Positions 55,764-63,469 of a stretch of 64,000 nt of DNA are shown here, in pieces. Made by a program: the position numbers and the translations under genes. Each line of letters opens with the position of its first letter. Positions within the stretch are counted from its first letter, which is position 1. The notes under the pieces were generated by a model. The model did no database searches, was not told the origin of the DNA, and saw nothing but the letters and a program-made list of their open reading frames with translations. Origin of the DNA: Lysinibacillus agricola (GTDB taxonomy: Bacteria > Bacillota > Bacilli > Bacillales_A > Planococcaceae). The stretch lies in assembly GCF_016638705.1 (NCBI RefSeq), contig NZ_CP067341.1, forward strand, positions 3,909,501 to 3,973,500, in the 5' to 3' direction.

Positions 55764-58051
55764 TTTTGTACAGACCAACTATTTCCGCGAATTCGCACTT
55801 CAATAGTCCCATCTACTCCAGTTGTTAAAGTAGATAAATTTCGACTCGTAAAACGCTCGACTACTTCATCATGTGGATGATGATAGCGATTATTGAACCC
55901 AGCGCTAAAAATGGTTAATTCAGGCCGTAACAGCTCTACAAATGGCTCAATACTAGATGTTTTACTGCCATGATGTCCAGCCTTCAACAACGTCATACCC
56001 GCTAATTGCGTGTTGTAAAGATGGATAAGCTCCTGTTCACCATGCTCCTCTAAGTCACCAGTTAACAATGCTCGAAATGCCCCCTGTTGCATATATAAAA
56101 CAATTGAATCATCATTCCCCTCATAATCGGTGTCACGGGGCCATAAATAATGAAAGCTAGTATTTCCTATACGCCAAGTCGTCCCATGCATCTTTTCTTT
56201 TACTGGAACCTTTTGCTTTTTGGCTTCCATCAGTAAATCCCGCATTGCAGGCTTTTCCATTGAACCAGGAGTGAGATGAATTTCATGCATGTTAATCTCT
56301 TGCAAAACCTCTTCAGCTCCCTCTACGTGATCGGCATCCGCATGAGTGGCGATAAAGATGTCAATGTCTCGTATCCCTTTTCCCTTTAAAAACGGTACAA
56401 CAACTTGTTTCCCAACCTCATATGGGCTTTCTGACGTCTTCCAAATATCCTGCTCAAAGCGCAGTAAGCCGCCTGAATCAATAACATATACAGCCCTTCT
56501 AAACGGTAATTCAATAACGGTACAATCACCCTGTCCAACGTTTAAAAATGTAAGTTTTGTTTCATTAAAAAGCATCGGTGAAAGATGAATACATAATGCA
56601 GGAATGACAATCACAACTGCAAATTTACCATAATGCTTTATCTCGATAAAATAGAAGCCTGCTAATACACTTATCAACGCCACACAAACGAGCCATATAG
56701 CAGGTTTTCCTGGCGACCACAGTTGAAACGGCAATTCCTGGAGATATAAAATGAATTTCGTAAGCCAAACACGGAGCGGCTCGTACACTACAAATAAAAT
56801 TTTTGCTACCGGCATCGATAAAAACGTTACAACAAGCATTACAATATTTGTAGGTAAAATAACAAAGGAAAACAGTGGCACGAAAATAATATTTGCTAAA
56901 AATGAAGAAATAGAAATTTCATAAAAATGATGGAGTAATAATGGATAAACAAGAAGCTGGCACACAAATGTAATGAAAAATGAACGGATCAACCAGTTCG
57001 TGGATAGGCTTAAAATGATACCTGAATAGACAAGACTAACCGTCGCTAAATATGACAATTGAAAGCCAATCTGATAAATGACACCTGGTTCAAGTAGGAC
57101 AAAGCAAAGAAAGCTAATTGCTAGGGCATCATCAATCGATATTTGCCACCTAGCGTAACGCATTAGCATGATTAATTCTACGACAGATACTGCACGCCAT
57201 ACGGAAGGAGCACCACCAGCTATCACCCCATAGATAGGTAAAATGATGAGTAAAACTAAGGTCGCCATTTCCTTTCGTACGCCTATACGTAGAAGACCTT
57301 CAAAAAACAACCATGAGACAAGCGCCACATGCAGACCAGAGATAGCAAATAGATGTGTGATGCCAAGCTTTTGATAGGCTCGTTGAAGCTCCTGATCGAC
57401 CTGATCCTGTGATCCTATTAGAAGTGCTTGTGCCTCAGCAACTAGTGACTCCGGGAATGTTGTTTCAATATGTTTTTTCATAGAGTGTCTCTGTTTAGCA
57501 AGAAACGAAAGAATGGATTTTTTCTCTTCTATAAAGGTCCAGCTTGAAACTTCAAATATTCCTCTAGCACCTTTACTTATCAAATATTTTTCCATAGAGA
57601 ACGCATACGTATGTGCAGGTGGAGGTGGTGCTATAAGTTCTCCTTGAACTAGATAGGTCCTGCCTGTTAATGAAGTAGTTTCATAAAAGCTTTTCTCTTC
57701 TTCTGATGAAAATGTATAGACAACATACAGCTTCTCACCTGTTTCAGTTTTTACAAAGCCTCTAAGCTTTTGACCATTTATTTTATATTCACTCGACCAA
57801 GTTATTTGGAATGTTGACGGTAGAGGGGAAGGTTCCGTCAATTGAAATGTAACGATGAAGAAATAGGAAAGAAATCCACTAACGATAACAAGAGCTGAAA
57901 TTAATCGTGTTTCACCTTTCAAATTAAGCCATAATGCGAAAAGCAGAAGAATAGCGAGTAGCCAAGCTGACTTGTGTGCCGCTATTGCAGCAACAAGTAC
58001 AGCTAGTGCTACGTAAATCCATTTATGCTTTAAAGCTTTTTGCCAAATAAT
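55739..58051 (-). CDS. comEC: DNA uptake channel protein ComEC, probable ATT start
   Basis: ComEC forms the membrane channel for single-stranded DNA in transformation. Seen: about 10 membrane helices including the Competence domain (FAISGLHVALVSWLF), and a C-terminal metallo-beta-lactamase-like domain (VGQGDCTVIELP, ATHADADHVEG near 568, LKAGHHGSKTSS). The first usual start, a TTG at 57922, would give 727 residues and cut off a hydrophobic stretch (KWIYVALAVLVAAIAA and AWLLAILLLFALWL) that is in frame upstream. The open frame has no ATG, GTG or TTG there, but an ATT at 58049-58051 lies seven bases after AAGG and yields 770 residues, close to B. subtilis ComEC (776). It overlaps comEB by 22 bp. 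Confidence 0.9.
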   Translation of the reverse strand: MIWQKALKHKWIYVALAVLVAAIAAHKSAWLLAILLLFALWLNLKGETRLISALVIVSGFLSYFFIVTFQLTEPSPLPSTFQITWSSEYKINGQKLRGFVKTETGEKLYVVYTFSSEEEKSFYETTSLTGRTYLVQGELIAPPPPAHTYAFSMEKYLISKGARGIFEVSSWTFIEEKKSILSFLAKQRHSMKKHIETTFPESLVAEAQALLIGSQDQVDQELQRAYQKLGITHLFAISGLHVALVSWLFFEGLLRIGVRKEMATLVLLIILPIYGVIAGGAPSVWRAVSVVELIMLMRYARWQISIDDALAISFLCFVLLEPGVIYQIGFQLSYLATVSLVYSGIILSLSTNWLIRSFFITFVCQLLVYPLLLHHFYEISISSFLANIIFVPLFSFVILPTNIVMLVVTFLSMPVAKILFVVYEPLRVWLTKFILYLQELPFQLWSPGKPAIWLVCVALISVLAGFYFIEIKHYGKFAVVIVIPALCIHLSPMLFNETKLTFLNVGQGDCTVIELPFRRAVYVIDSGGLLRFEQDIWKTSESPYEVGKQVVVPFLKGKGIRDIDIFIATHADADHVEGAEEVLQEINMHEIHLTPGSMEKPAMRDLLMEAKKQKVPVKEKMHGTTWRIGNTSFHYLWPRDTDYEGNDDSIVLYMQQGAFRALLTGDLEEHGEQELIHLYNTQLAGMTLLKAGHHGSKTSSIEPFVELLRPELTIFSAGFNNRYHHPHDEVVERFTSRNLSTLTTGVDGTIEVRIRGNSWSVQKEKDLVQK

Positions 58052-58599
58052 GCGCTCACCTTCTGTTCATATGGGCGCAATTTTTCTGCAGGCATACCAC
58101 TCTCACGAAGCTCGTTTAGCATGTCTATGTACAAGGCTAATTTTTCGTCGCTTAAAAAGTCGATTTTACGTTCATCAAACGGAACGTGTACAACCTCTAC
58201 ACCTGCTTTTTCAAATAATTCTTGGGCATAAGGGTTATTTTTATAATCGGTAGCGTAATACACGCGTTCAATACCTGCTTGAATAATAGATTTCGTACAT
58301 GGCAGACACGGGAAATGTGTAACATATAAGTCTGCACCTTTTGTAGGCGTACCATATTTAGCACATTGTAGCAGTGCATTCATCTCAGCATGCACTGTAC
58401 GCACACAATGGTTATCAACAACATAGCAGCCTTTTTCAATACAATGTTCATCACCTGTAATTGAACCGTTATAGCCACCTGCAATAATTCGCTTATCTCT
58501 AACGACAGTTGCTCCTACTGCCAGTCTTGTACATGTGCTACGTAATGCGAGTAAATGGCTTTGCGCCATGAAAAATTGATCCCAAGTAATTCGCTCCAT
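58030..58599 (-). CDS. comEB: ComE operon protein 2, dCMP deaminase-like
   Basis: This is a cytoplasmic zinc-dependent deaminase-family protein whose role in competence is minor. Seen: CTRLAVGATVVRDKRIIAGGYNG, the zinc ligands in TVHAEMNALLQCA (His, catalytic Glu) and THFPCLPCTKSI (two Cys), and a Bacillus-specific C-terminal tail. Length is 189 residues. ATG at 58597-58599 with GGAGGTAGTCAT upstream. Second gene of the comE operon. Confidence 0.94.
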   Translation of the reverse strand: MERITWDQFFMAQSHLLALRSTCTRLAVGATVVRDKRIIAGGYNGSITGDEHCIEKGCYVVDNHCVRTVHAEMNALLQCAKYGTPTKGADLYVTHFPCLPCTKSIIQAGIERVYYATDYKNNPYAQELFEKAGVEVVHVPFDERKIDFLSDEKLALYIDMLNELRESGMPAEKLRPYEQKVSALFGKKL

Positions 58600-58713
58600 A
58601 TGACTACCTCCAAAAATTGATTAACAAACTGTGCCTTAATTGCAACAGTCACTTTTCTACTACAGTGTAGCCCTTTTTGAAAAGAGTCGTCAATATCTCA
58701 TCACTTGCTGTCA

Positions 58714-59361
58714 TTAATTAACTGTAATGAAATCCTTCAACTTCTCAAACGTTTTTTCGCCAATACCACTCACTTTTTTTAAGTCCTCAATTGTTTTAAA
58801 GCTACCATTCTCCTCACGATAGGAAATAATGCTTTGAGCCTTTGATGGACCAATACCTGATAAGGTCGTAAGTGTTGCTTCATCTGCTTTATTTAAATTG
58901 ACCTTTTGTTCTTTCATACCATTGTCACCTTGTGATGTTCCACTAGTAGGCATCGTCAAAATATTAGAGGTAATTTCGTCTAGTTTTTCACCCTTTATAG
59001 GAATGTAAATAACCATCTCATCCTGAACTTTTTGCGCATGATTAATGAGTTGCGTATCAGCATCCTGAGTATAACCACCCGCTAGCTGTACCGCATCTAT
59101 TATTCGTTGGTCAGTCTGTAGCTCATAGACACCTGGATACATAACAGCACCCTTTATATCAACAAATACCTGCTGTATGACCGCTTCATCCACAGGTTCT
59201 TTCGTTTCATGTTGTTCAATAGGTTGGATTGTTTCGATGAGCTCTTCTTGGGGAGGTGAAGAGTCAGAACTCGAAAAAAAGAAGTAACAAAGTCCACCGA
59301 TTACAAGTATGCTGGGGAGCAACATACTTTTTTTGTACTTTTGCCATAAAGATTGGATCAT
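58714..59361 (-). CDS. comEA: ComEA, membrane-anchored DNA receptor
   Basis: ComEA binds double-stranded DNA at the cell surface for uptake. Seen: one N-terminal membrane helix (MLLPSILVIGGLCYFFF), a Pro/Glu-rich spacer, an SLBB domain (VFVDIKGAVMYPGVYELQTDQRI), and two C-terminal helix-hairpin-helix motifs (ATLTTLSGIGPSKAQSII and IEDLKKVSGIGEKTFEKL). ATG at 59359-59361 chosen because AAAGGATG precedes it; two earlier in-frame starts fit less well. Length is 215 residues. First gene of comE; the usual comER neighbour is missing. Confidence 0.95.
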   Translation of the reverse strand: MIQSLWQKYKKSMLLPSILVIGGLCYFFFSSSDSSPPQEELIETIQPIEQHETKEPVDEAVIQQVFVDIKGAVMYPGVYELQTDQRIIDAVQLAGGYTQDADTQLINHAQKVQDEMVIYIPIKGEKLDEITSNILTMPTSGTSQGDNGMKEQKVNLNKADEATLTTLSGIGPSKAQSIISYREENGSFKTIEDLKKVSGIGEKTFEKLKDFITVN

Positions 59362-59475
59362 CGATAACATCCTTTCCTGCAAAAGGCAATCATATGGAGT
59401 CTATTTCATCTTACAATACCATTCATGCGTTGAAAAGATAAATTATTTATAGAAAGCGCTATATCAAATAATGAA

Positions 59476-59635
59476 AGCCCATCACCATAACGTGGGGTTG
59501 ATTTCCATTCCGACTGAGCGCTTTGCTGGGGGCGTCCGATGAGCCGCTTTTGTTGTTGCTGCCGCTTCGCTTTCGCACAGAAAACATCCGCTGCGCTCCA
59601 GGGTCTCATCTGTGACCCAAGGAGTCGCCCAGTCT
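59476..59635 (+). mobile_element. MITE family M, copy truncated on the right
   Basis: Starts GCCCATCACCATAACGTG and continues with the GATTTCC/GCGTCCGATGAGCCGC interior, including a family R insertion (59548-59590). The right third and terminal repeat are missing; the sequence instead runs into a DUF4085 gene fragment. Confidence 0.7.
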
Positions 59636-60174
59636 AATAACACCTTGATCATTTTCATATAGATAGCTATTTTCTAAAATTAAAAACGGTGCGTGTTGCT
59701 GAATCCCGATTACTCGTTTTTTCAATTGCGGTGTAATAAAGGTTAAGCCATGCTCTAGCTGCAATGTTTGAACGTACGCAGGAAAATTACCGTTTTCAGC
59801 AAAATCACTATATGTTTTTGGGCGATAATAAAATTCAGCGTCTAACTCCTCTGCTTCAATCGTCCATTCCACTTCTGGACAATCAAAAATAACACGTAGT
59901 GCCATTCCATTCGCTGTTTTTCTGAGCTCATCGTAAATATAAAACTGCTCTGGTTCTACCTGACCTACCTCACTTATTTAAACGTCAGAGAAATAATTGA
60001 TTTTGCAGTAAAACCTCCTGCCATATCAAATGTTAATTCCACTTGAGTAGCATTACGGCGAATACTAACTATTGTTGCATCATGAAGACTTTGCTCAAAG
60101 ACCTCTCTCTCCTTTGGTTTCATATAAGCTAACGTTTTCTGCTTTTCCTCATATGCCGCATTGAGAAGGCACAA
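59606..60174 (-). pseudogene. Fragment of a DUF4085-like gene, frameshifted and cut at both ends
   Basis: Two frames together resemble the middle and C-terminal parts of DUF4085 proteins: KEREVFEQSLHDATIVSIRR and FDMAGGFTAKSIISLTF, then, after a frame change near 59975, EVGQVEPEQFYIYDELRK and MALRVIFDCPEVEWTIEAEE. The N-terminal half is absent. The last residues (RLGDSLGHR) are translated from the MITE, so the end has been replaced by it. Not functional. Confidence 0.75.
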
Positions 60175-60188
60175 GAGTATAATGTGCT

Positions 60189-60207
60189 ATACTCTTATTA
60201 AGAGTAT
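60189..60207. promoter_or_regulatory. Inverted repeat before the small plus-strand cluster
   Basis: ATACTCTT-ATT-AAGAGTAT lies about 30 bp before GAGGTGAAGG. It could be an operator or a terminator for the flanking fragment; it has no T run. Confidence 0.35.
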
Positions 60208-60234
60208 GACTACGCAAAAATGATGAGGTGAAGG

Positions 60235-60426
60235 CATGAAATTAGCTTGGAACGCTCAAAAAACCAAACGAAAGATGTTAAAGGAAAAGAGAAAGAACAA
60301 GAGCGAGAAGAGAAAATTTCAGACGAAGATATTGACTTGGATCGAACAGAGAAAAATTATGATTTAGTTCAATCGGATTGGCGTTATTATATTTCGAAAA
60401 ATGATTGTAAAGGAGTTAAAAATTAA
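60235..60426 (+). pseudogene. Fragment of a plasmid mobilisation/recombination (Mob/Pre) gene
   Basis: The frame encodes ISLERSKNQTKDVKGKEKEQ and EDIDLDRTEKNYDLVQSDW. DIDxxxxxxNYDLV is the N-terminal signature of Mob/Pre relaxases. There is no start codon, and the frame ends after about 63 residues (ISKNDCKGVKN). The TAA overlaps the ATG of the next gene (TAATG), so that gene may be translated by coupling. Identity is by motif only. Confidence 0.55.
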
Positions 60427-60839
60427 TGGATGAACTACAAAATTTAATATCAGATAAACTACAAGTCTTGATACCAGATTATTTACAAAACTTACTACCA
60501 TTTGATGTTATTATTTTATTAATAAGTACACTTATCAAATTTTTAATTTATGGAGTTATTTTTATAGTTTTGTTGTTTACTTTAGGGTTTATTATAGATT
60601 TTTTGAAGAAAGACAAATATGTTTTTAAAGGTTATCTTCGTACGTTGGCTAACACTATAGGTGGCGGAGAAGAATTTGTTTGTAATTATTGGGTTTGGCA
60701 ACGAAATAAAAAGAAATATTATGGGTCAAATTTCAAAAAAAAATATGGAGTTTTACCATATTCGAGAAGAGCTAGGAATAAAAAATATACACGTTCTATA
60801 ATTCCTTTTAGAAAAGAATTGTATGTTGTTGTTAGATAA
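60426..60839 (+). CDS. Hypothetical membrane protein
   Basis: No family recognised. Seen: 137 residues, an amphipathic N terminus, two hydrophobic segments (DVIILLISTLIKFLIYGVIF and IVLLFTLGFIIDFL), and a strongly basic C-terminal half (RNKKKYYGSNFKKKYG). AAAGGAG precedes the ATG. It follows the Mob fragment and lies in the gap where Bacillus has comER; AT content is higher than in the neighbours, suggesting acquired DNA. Confidence 0.55.
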   Translation: MDELQNLISDKLQVLIPDYLQNLLPFDVIILLISTLIKFLIYGVIFIVLLFTLGFIIDFLKKDKYVFKGYLRTLANTIGGGEEFVCNYWVWQRNKKKYYGSNFKKKYGVLPYSRRARNKKYTRSIIPFRKELYVVVR

Positions 60840-60856
60840 GATAAGAGAAGGTTTTT

Positions 60857-60900
60857 ATGCTCGATTTTGGTCGAGCATTTGGGCGATTAGCCCAAAAAAA
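60857..60900 (+). terminator. Terminator of the hypothetical membrane protein gene
   Basis: ATGCTCGA ... TCGAGCAT followed by TTT, and a second GGGC-GATTA-GCCC hairpin directly after. Confidence 0.65.
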
Positions 60901-60935
60901 ACAGCTCACTGGTTAGTTTACCAGCAAGCTGTTTT
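60896..60935 (-). terminator. Terminator after yqeM
   Basis: AAAACAGCT ... AGCTGTTTT with an inner CTGGT/ACCAG pair, immediately after the yqeM stop; the minus-strand tail is TTTTTTTT. Confidence 0.85.
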
Positions 60936-60936
60936 A

Positions 60937-61677
60937 CTATTTCATCGCACGGATAAAAATGCGTTCACTTTCATATTCAGGGCCTTCATCTGTGAAATCT
61001 GCTGTTACTTCTACATGTTTAAAGCCAATTTCCTGAAGCCATGCCATATATTGCTCAATTGAGAATGTGCGTTGGTTATGCTCCTCGTCGAAGCGTTCAT
61101 ACAGATCACTCTCAGCATCACGCACATAAAACGTCATTTGGTGGATAACGGAATGTTCAAAATCGCCAGGCTCCGTATGCCATACATAGCTAATATCACC
61201 ATCGTCATACGTAAACGGTCCGTCTAAAAATATATCATTCATTTTAAATAATGAATGCACGTCAAAAAACAGTTGGCCTCCATCTCGTAAAGCCCCATAA
61301 ATACGTTCTAGTGTTGAATAAACAGCTTTTTCGTCCACTACATAATTCAGTGAATCAATAGCAATCGTTACAACGTCAAGCGCCTCAAAGCCCTCTAATT
61401 CATCCATCGACATACAATAGAGAGGCACATGTAATCCTGCGTCTGCAAAGCGCTCTGCGGCAATGGAGAGCATACTTTCAGATAAATCAATCCCACTCAC
61501 CTTGTAACCTGCCTGCGCAAACAACAGGCTAAGCACACCTGTACCGCAGCCGATATCTAAAAGATTCGGGTATTGACTGCTCGGTGCATGCTGCAAAACC
61601 CATTCCACATAAAGATTGTAAGGGATATCGGTTTGCAGCTCATCATACACGTGCGCAAATTGCTCGTAACTACTCAC
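60937..61677 (-). CDS. yqeM: SAM-dependent methyltransferase YqeM
   Basis: This is a class I cytoplasmic methyltransferase of unknown substrate. Seen: SSYEQFAHVYDELQTDIPY at the N terminus, LLDIGCGTGVLSLLFAQAG (SAM-binding motif I, about 37-55), GIDLSESML, and DVVTIAIDSLNYV (motif II region). GTG start at 61675-61677 after AGAGG, two bases past the rsfS stop. Length is 246 residues, as in Bacillus. Last gene of the aroE-yqeM operon visible here. Confidence 0.92.
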   Translation of the reverse strand: MSSYEQFAHVYDELQTDIPYNLYVEWVLQHAPSSQYPNLLDIGCGTGVLSLLFAQAGYKVSGIDLSESMLSIAAERFADAGLHVPLYCMSMDELEGFEALDVVTIAIDSLNYVVDEKAVYSTLERIYGALRDGGQLFFDVHSLFKMNDIFLDGPFTYDDGDISYVWHTEPGDFEHSVIHQMTFYVRDAESDLYERFDEEHNQRTFSIEQYMAWLQEIGFKHVEVTADFTDEGPEYESERIFIRAMK

Positions 61678-61679
61678 AC

Positions 61680-62024
61680 TTAAGCCTCTGGCATGTCTAG
61701 TTGCGGTGCATCGCCCCATAGACGTTCTAAATTATAATAAGCACGTTCATCTTTATGGAATACATGTGCTACAACATCTCCAAGATCCACAAGAACCCAG
61801 CGTGCTCCATCGAAGCCTTCTACACGACGAATTTCATAGCCCTCTTTTACTGCTACCTCTTGTAATTCACGAGCGATTGCTTGCACTTGGCGGTCAGAAT
61901 TACCATGAGCAATAATAAAGTAATCTGCTAAAAGTGAAATGCCTTGCATATTTAAAACGACAATATCCTCACCATGTTTGTCGTCAATTGCTTTGTAAGC
62001 TGATTGTAATAAAGTTGAAGTCAT
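61680..62024 (-). CDS. rsfS: Ribosomal silencing factor RsfS
   Basis: RsfS binds ribosomal protein L14 and blocks subunit joining when nutrients are low. Seen: DIVVLNMQGISLLADYFIIAHGNSDRQVQAIA (trimmed core: LADYFIIAHGNSDRQ), GFDGARWVLVDLGDVVAHVF and ERAYYNLERLW. Length is 114 residues. It overlaps the yqeK stop by 4 bp (ATGA-type coupling). Confidence 0.96.
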   Translation of the reverse strand: MTSTLLQSAYKAIDDKHGEDIVVLNMQGISLLADYFIIAHGNSDRQVQAIARELQEVAVKEGYEIRRVEGFDGARWVLVDLGDVVAHVFHKDERAYYNLERLWGDAPQLDMPEA

Positions 62025-62593
62025 CCTTCACTGTCCTCTCTTTTCATCATATCGTTATAACATTCTATTGATAATGGATAAATTGGTTGTTTTGTATCAA
62101 TTAAAAATACCAATGTATGGCGCACACAAGCACTCATCGCTTTATCCAAATTTTTCTTTACTTTTTTTCGTAGACGATCAACACCATCAAATTTACGATT
62201 AGGTTCAATCATATCTGCAACAAAAATAATTTTTTCTAAACGGCTCATGCCCGCGCGTCCTGTTGTATGAAAACGAATAGAATTTAACATATCCTCATCT
62301 GTAATGCCAAATTCGCTTTCTGCAATATATGCACCTACTGGACCATGCAGTAATTCACTACCCCAGCCAATAAGGCGAGCATCTAATTTTTCATCACGGA
62401 CGATTTTCTCCATCCATTCGATATCTGCATATTTCGCAATATCGTGAAGGATGGCAGCTATCTCAGCCTTTTTTTCATCCTCACCATATAATGTTGCTAG
62501 CTCAATGGCTGTTTCCATTACACCAATGGTATGAATATAGCGCTTCTCAGGCATGCGTGGCTTAATCGCCGCCAAGTACTGTTCGCGTTCCAT
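62021..62593 (-). CDS. yqeK: HD-domain phosphohydrolase YqeK
   Basis: YqeK-type enzymes hydrolyse diadenosine tetraphosphate symmetrically. Seen: RYIHTIGVMETAIELA, AAILHDIAKYA (the HD pair near residues 49-50), GSELLHGPVGAYIAE and SIRFHTTGRAGMS. Length is 190 residues. GAGGAAGG precedes the ATG, which lies inside the 3' end of nadD (32-bp overlap). Confidence 0.93.
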   Translation of the reverse strand: MEREQYLAAIKPRMPEKRYIHTIGVMETAIELATLYGEDEKKAEIAAILHDIAKYADIEWMEKIVRDEKLDARLIGWGSELLHGPVGAYIAESEFGITDEDMLNSIRFHTTGRAGMSRLEKIIFVADMIEPNRKFDGVDRLRKKVKKNLDKAMSACVRHTLVFLIDTKQPIYPLSIECYNDMMKREDSEG

Positions 62594-63152
62594 ATAGACC
62601 TTCCTCTCGTATGAACGTCTCTACCGTTTCTGGCAGTAAAAAAGTAACCGTTCCTCCAGTGGCAAGGCGTTCACGAATCAGTGTGGACGACAAATCGATT
62701 TGGGGAGCTTCCACCATTAGTATAGGATACTCTGTTAGGGCCTCTGTTCCTGGACGCTTTACTCCTACAAATTGCACAAGCTTCACTAATTCATCAATAC
62801 AGTACCATGTGTGAAGCGAATCAATCATGTCGCCGCCAATGATAAAGTAAAATTTCACATTAGGTTCTCTTATACACAACGAAGTAAGTGTCTTATATGA
62901 ATAGGATACGCCACCCTTCTCTACCTCATACGACTCCACAGAAAAATGCGGATATGGACTTATTGCACGCTTTACCATTTCAAGGCGCTCCACATCACTG
63001 GCATCATGACGTGCAAACTTATGTGGTGGTAACGCATTTGGCATAAAGCGAACTTCATCTAAATCCAATGCATGCAGTACTTCATTAGCCATCATTAAGT
63101 GTCCATTATGTGGTGGATTAAATGTGCCTCCCAGTAAACCGACCTTTTTCAT
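62562..63152 (-). CDS. nadD: Nicotinate-nucleotide adenylyltransferase
   Basis: NadD makes deamido-NAD from nicotinate mononucleotide and ATP, an essential step of NAD synthesis. Seen: GLLGGTFNPPHNGHLMMANEV with the (H/T)xGH motif (trimmed: GGTFNPPHNGH), FMPNALPPHK, FIIGGDMIDSLHTW, and the late SSTLIRERL (ISSTxIR signature variant DLSSTLIR). Length is 196 residues. Overlaps yqeK. Confidence 0.96.
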   Translation of the reverse strand: MKKVGLLGGTFNPPHNGHLMMANEVLHALDLDEVRFMPNALPPHKFARHDASDVERLEMVKRAISPYPHFSVESYEVEKGGVSYSYKTLTSLCIREPNVKFYFIIGGDMIDSLHTWYCIDELVKLVQFVGVKRPGTEALTEYPILMVEAPQIDLSSTLIRERLATGGTVTFLLPETVETFIREEGLYGTRTVLGGD

Positions 63153-63161
63153 CGTCTCACC

Positions 63162-63464
63162 TTATTTCGTTGCTTTTGGTAATACAATCTTTTTATGATT
63201 GCGTGATTCTTTATATAAAACAACTGTCAGTCCAATTAATTGCACAAGCTCTGCATGAGCACCCTTTGCAAGTGCTTCTGCAACTTCATGCTTGTCCTCC
63301 TCACAGTTATCTAAAATACGTACTTTAATCAGCTCTCGTACTTCCAATGCTTCACGAATTTGTTTTGTCATTTCGTCATTAACGCCGCCTTTTCCTACTT
63401 GGAAAATTGGTGTTAGATTGTGTGCTTCTGCACGTAAAAAACGTTTTTGTTTACCTGTTAACAT
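63162..63464 (-). CDS. yqeI: YhbY/YqeI-family RNA-binding protein (CRM domain)
   Basis: This small ribosome-assembly-associated RNA-binding protein has a single CRM domain. Seen: LTGKQKRFLRAEAHNLTPIF, QVGKGGVNDEM (the GxxG loop) and ELIKVRILDNCEED. Length is 100 residues. AGGAGG precedes the ATG, with aroE ending 5 bp upstream. Confidence 0.95.
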   Translation of the reverse strand: MLTGKQKRFLRAEAHNLTPIFQVGKGGVNDEMTKQIREALEVRELIKVRILDNCEEDKHEVAEALAKGAHAELVQLIGLTVVLYKESRNHKKIVLPKATK

Positions 63465-63469
63465 AAAAA

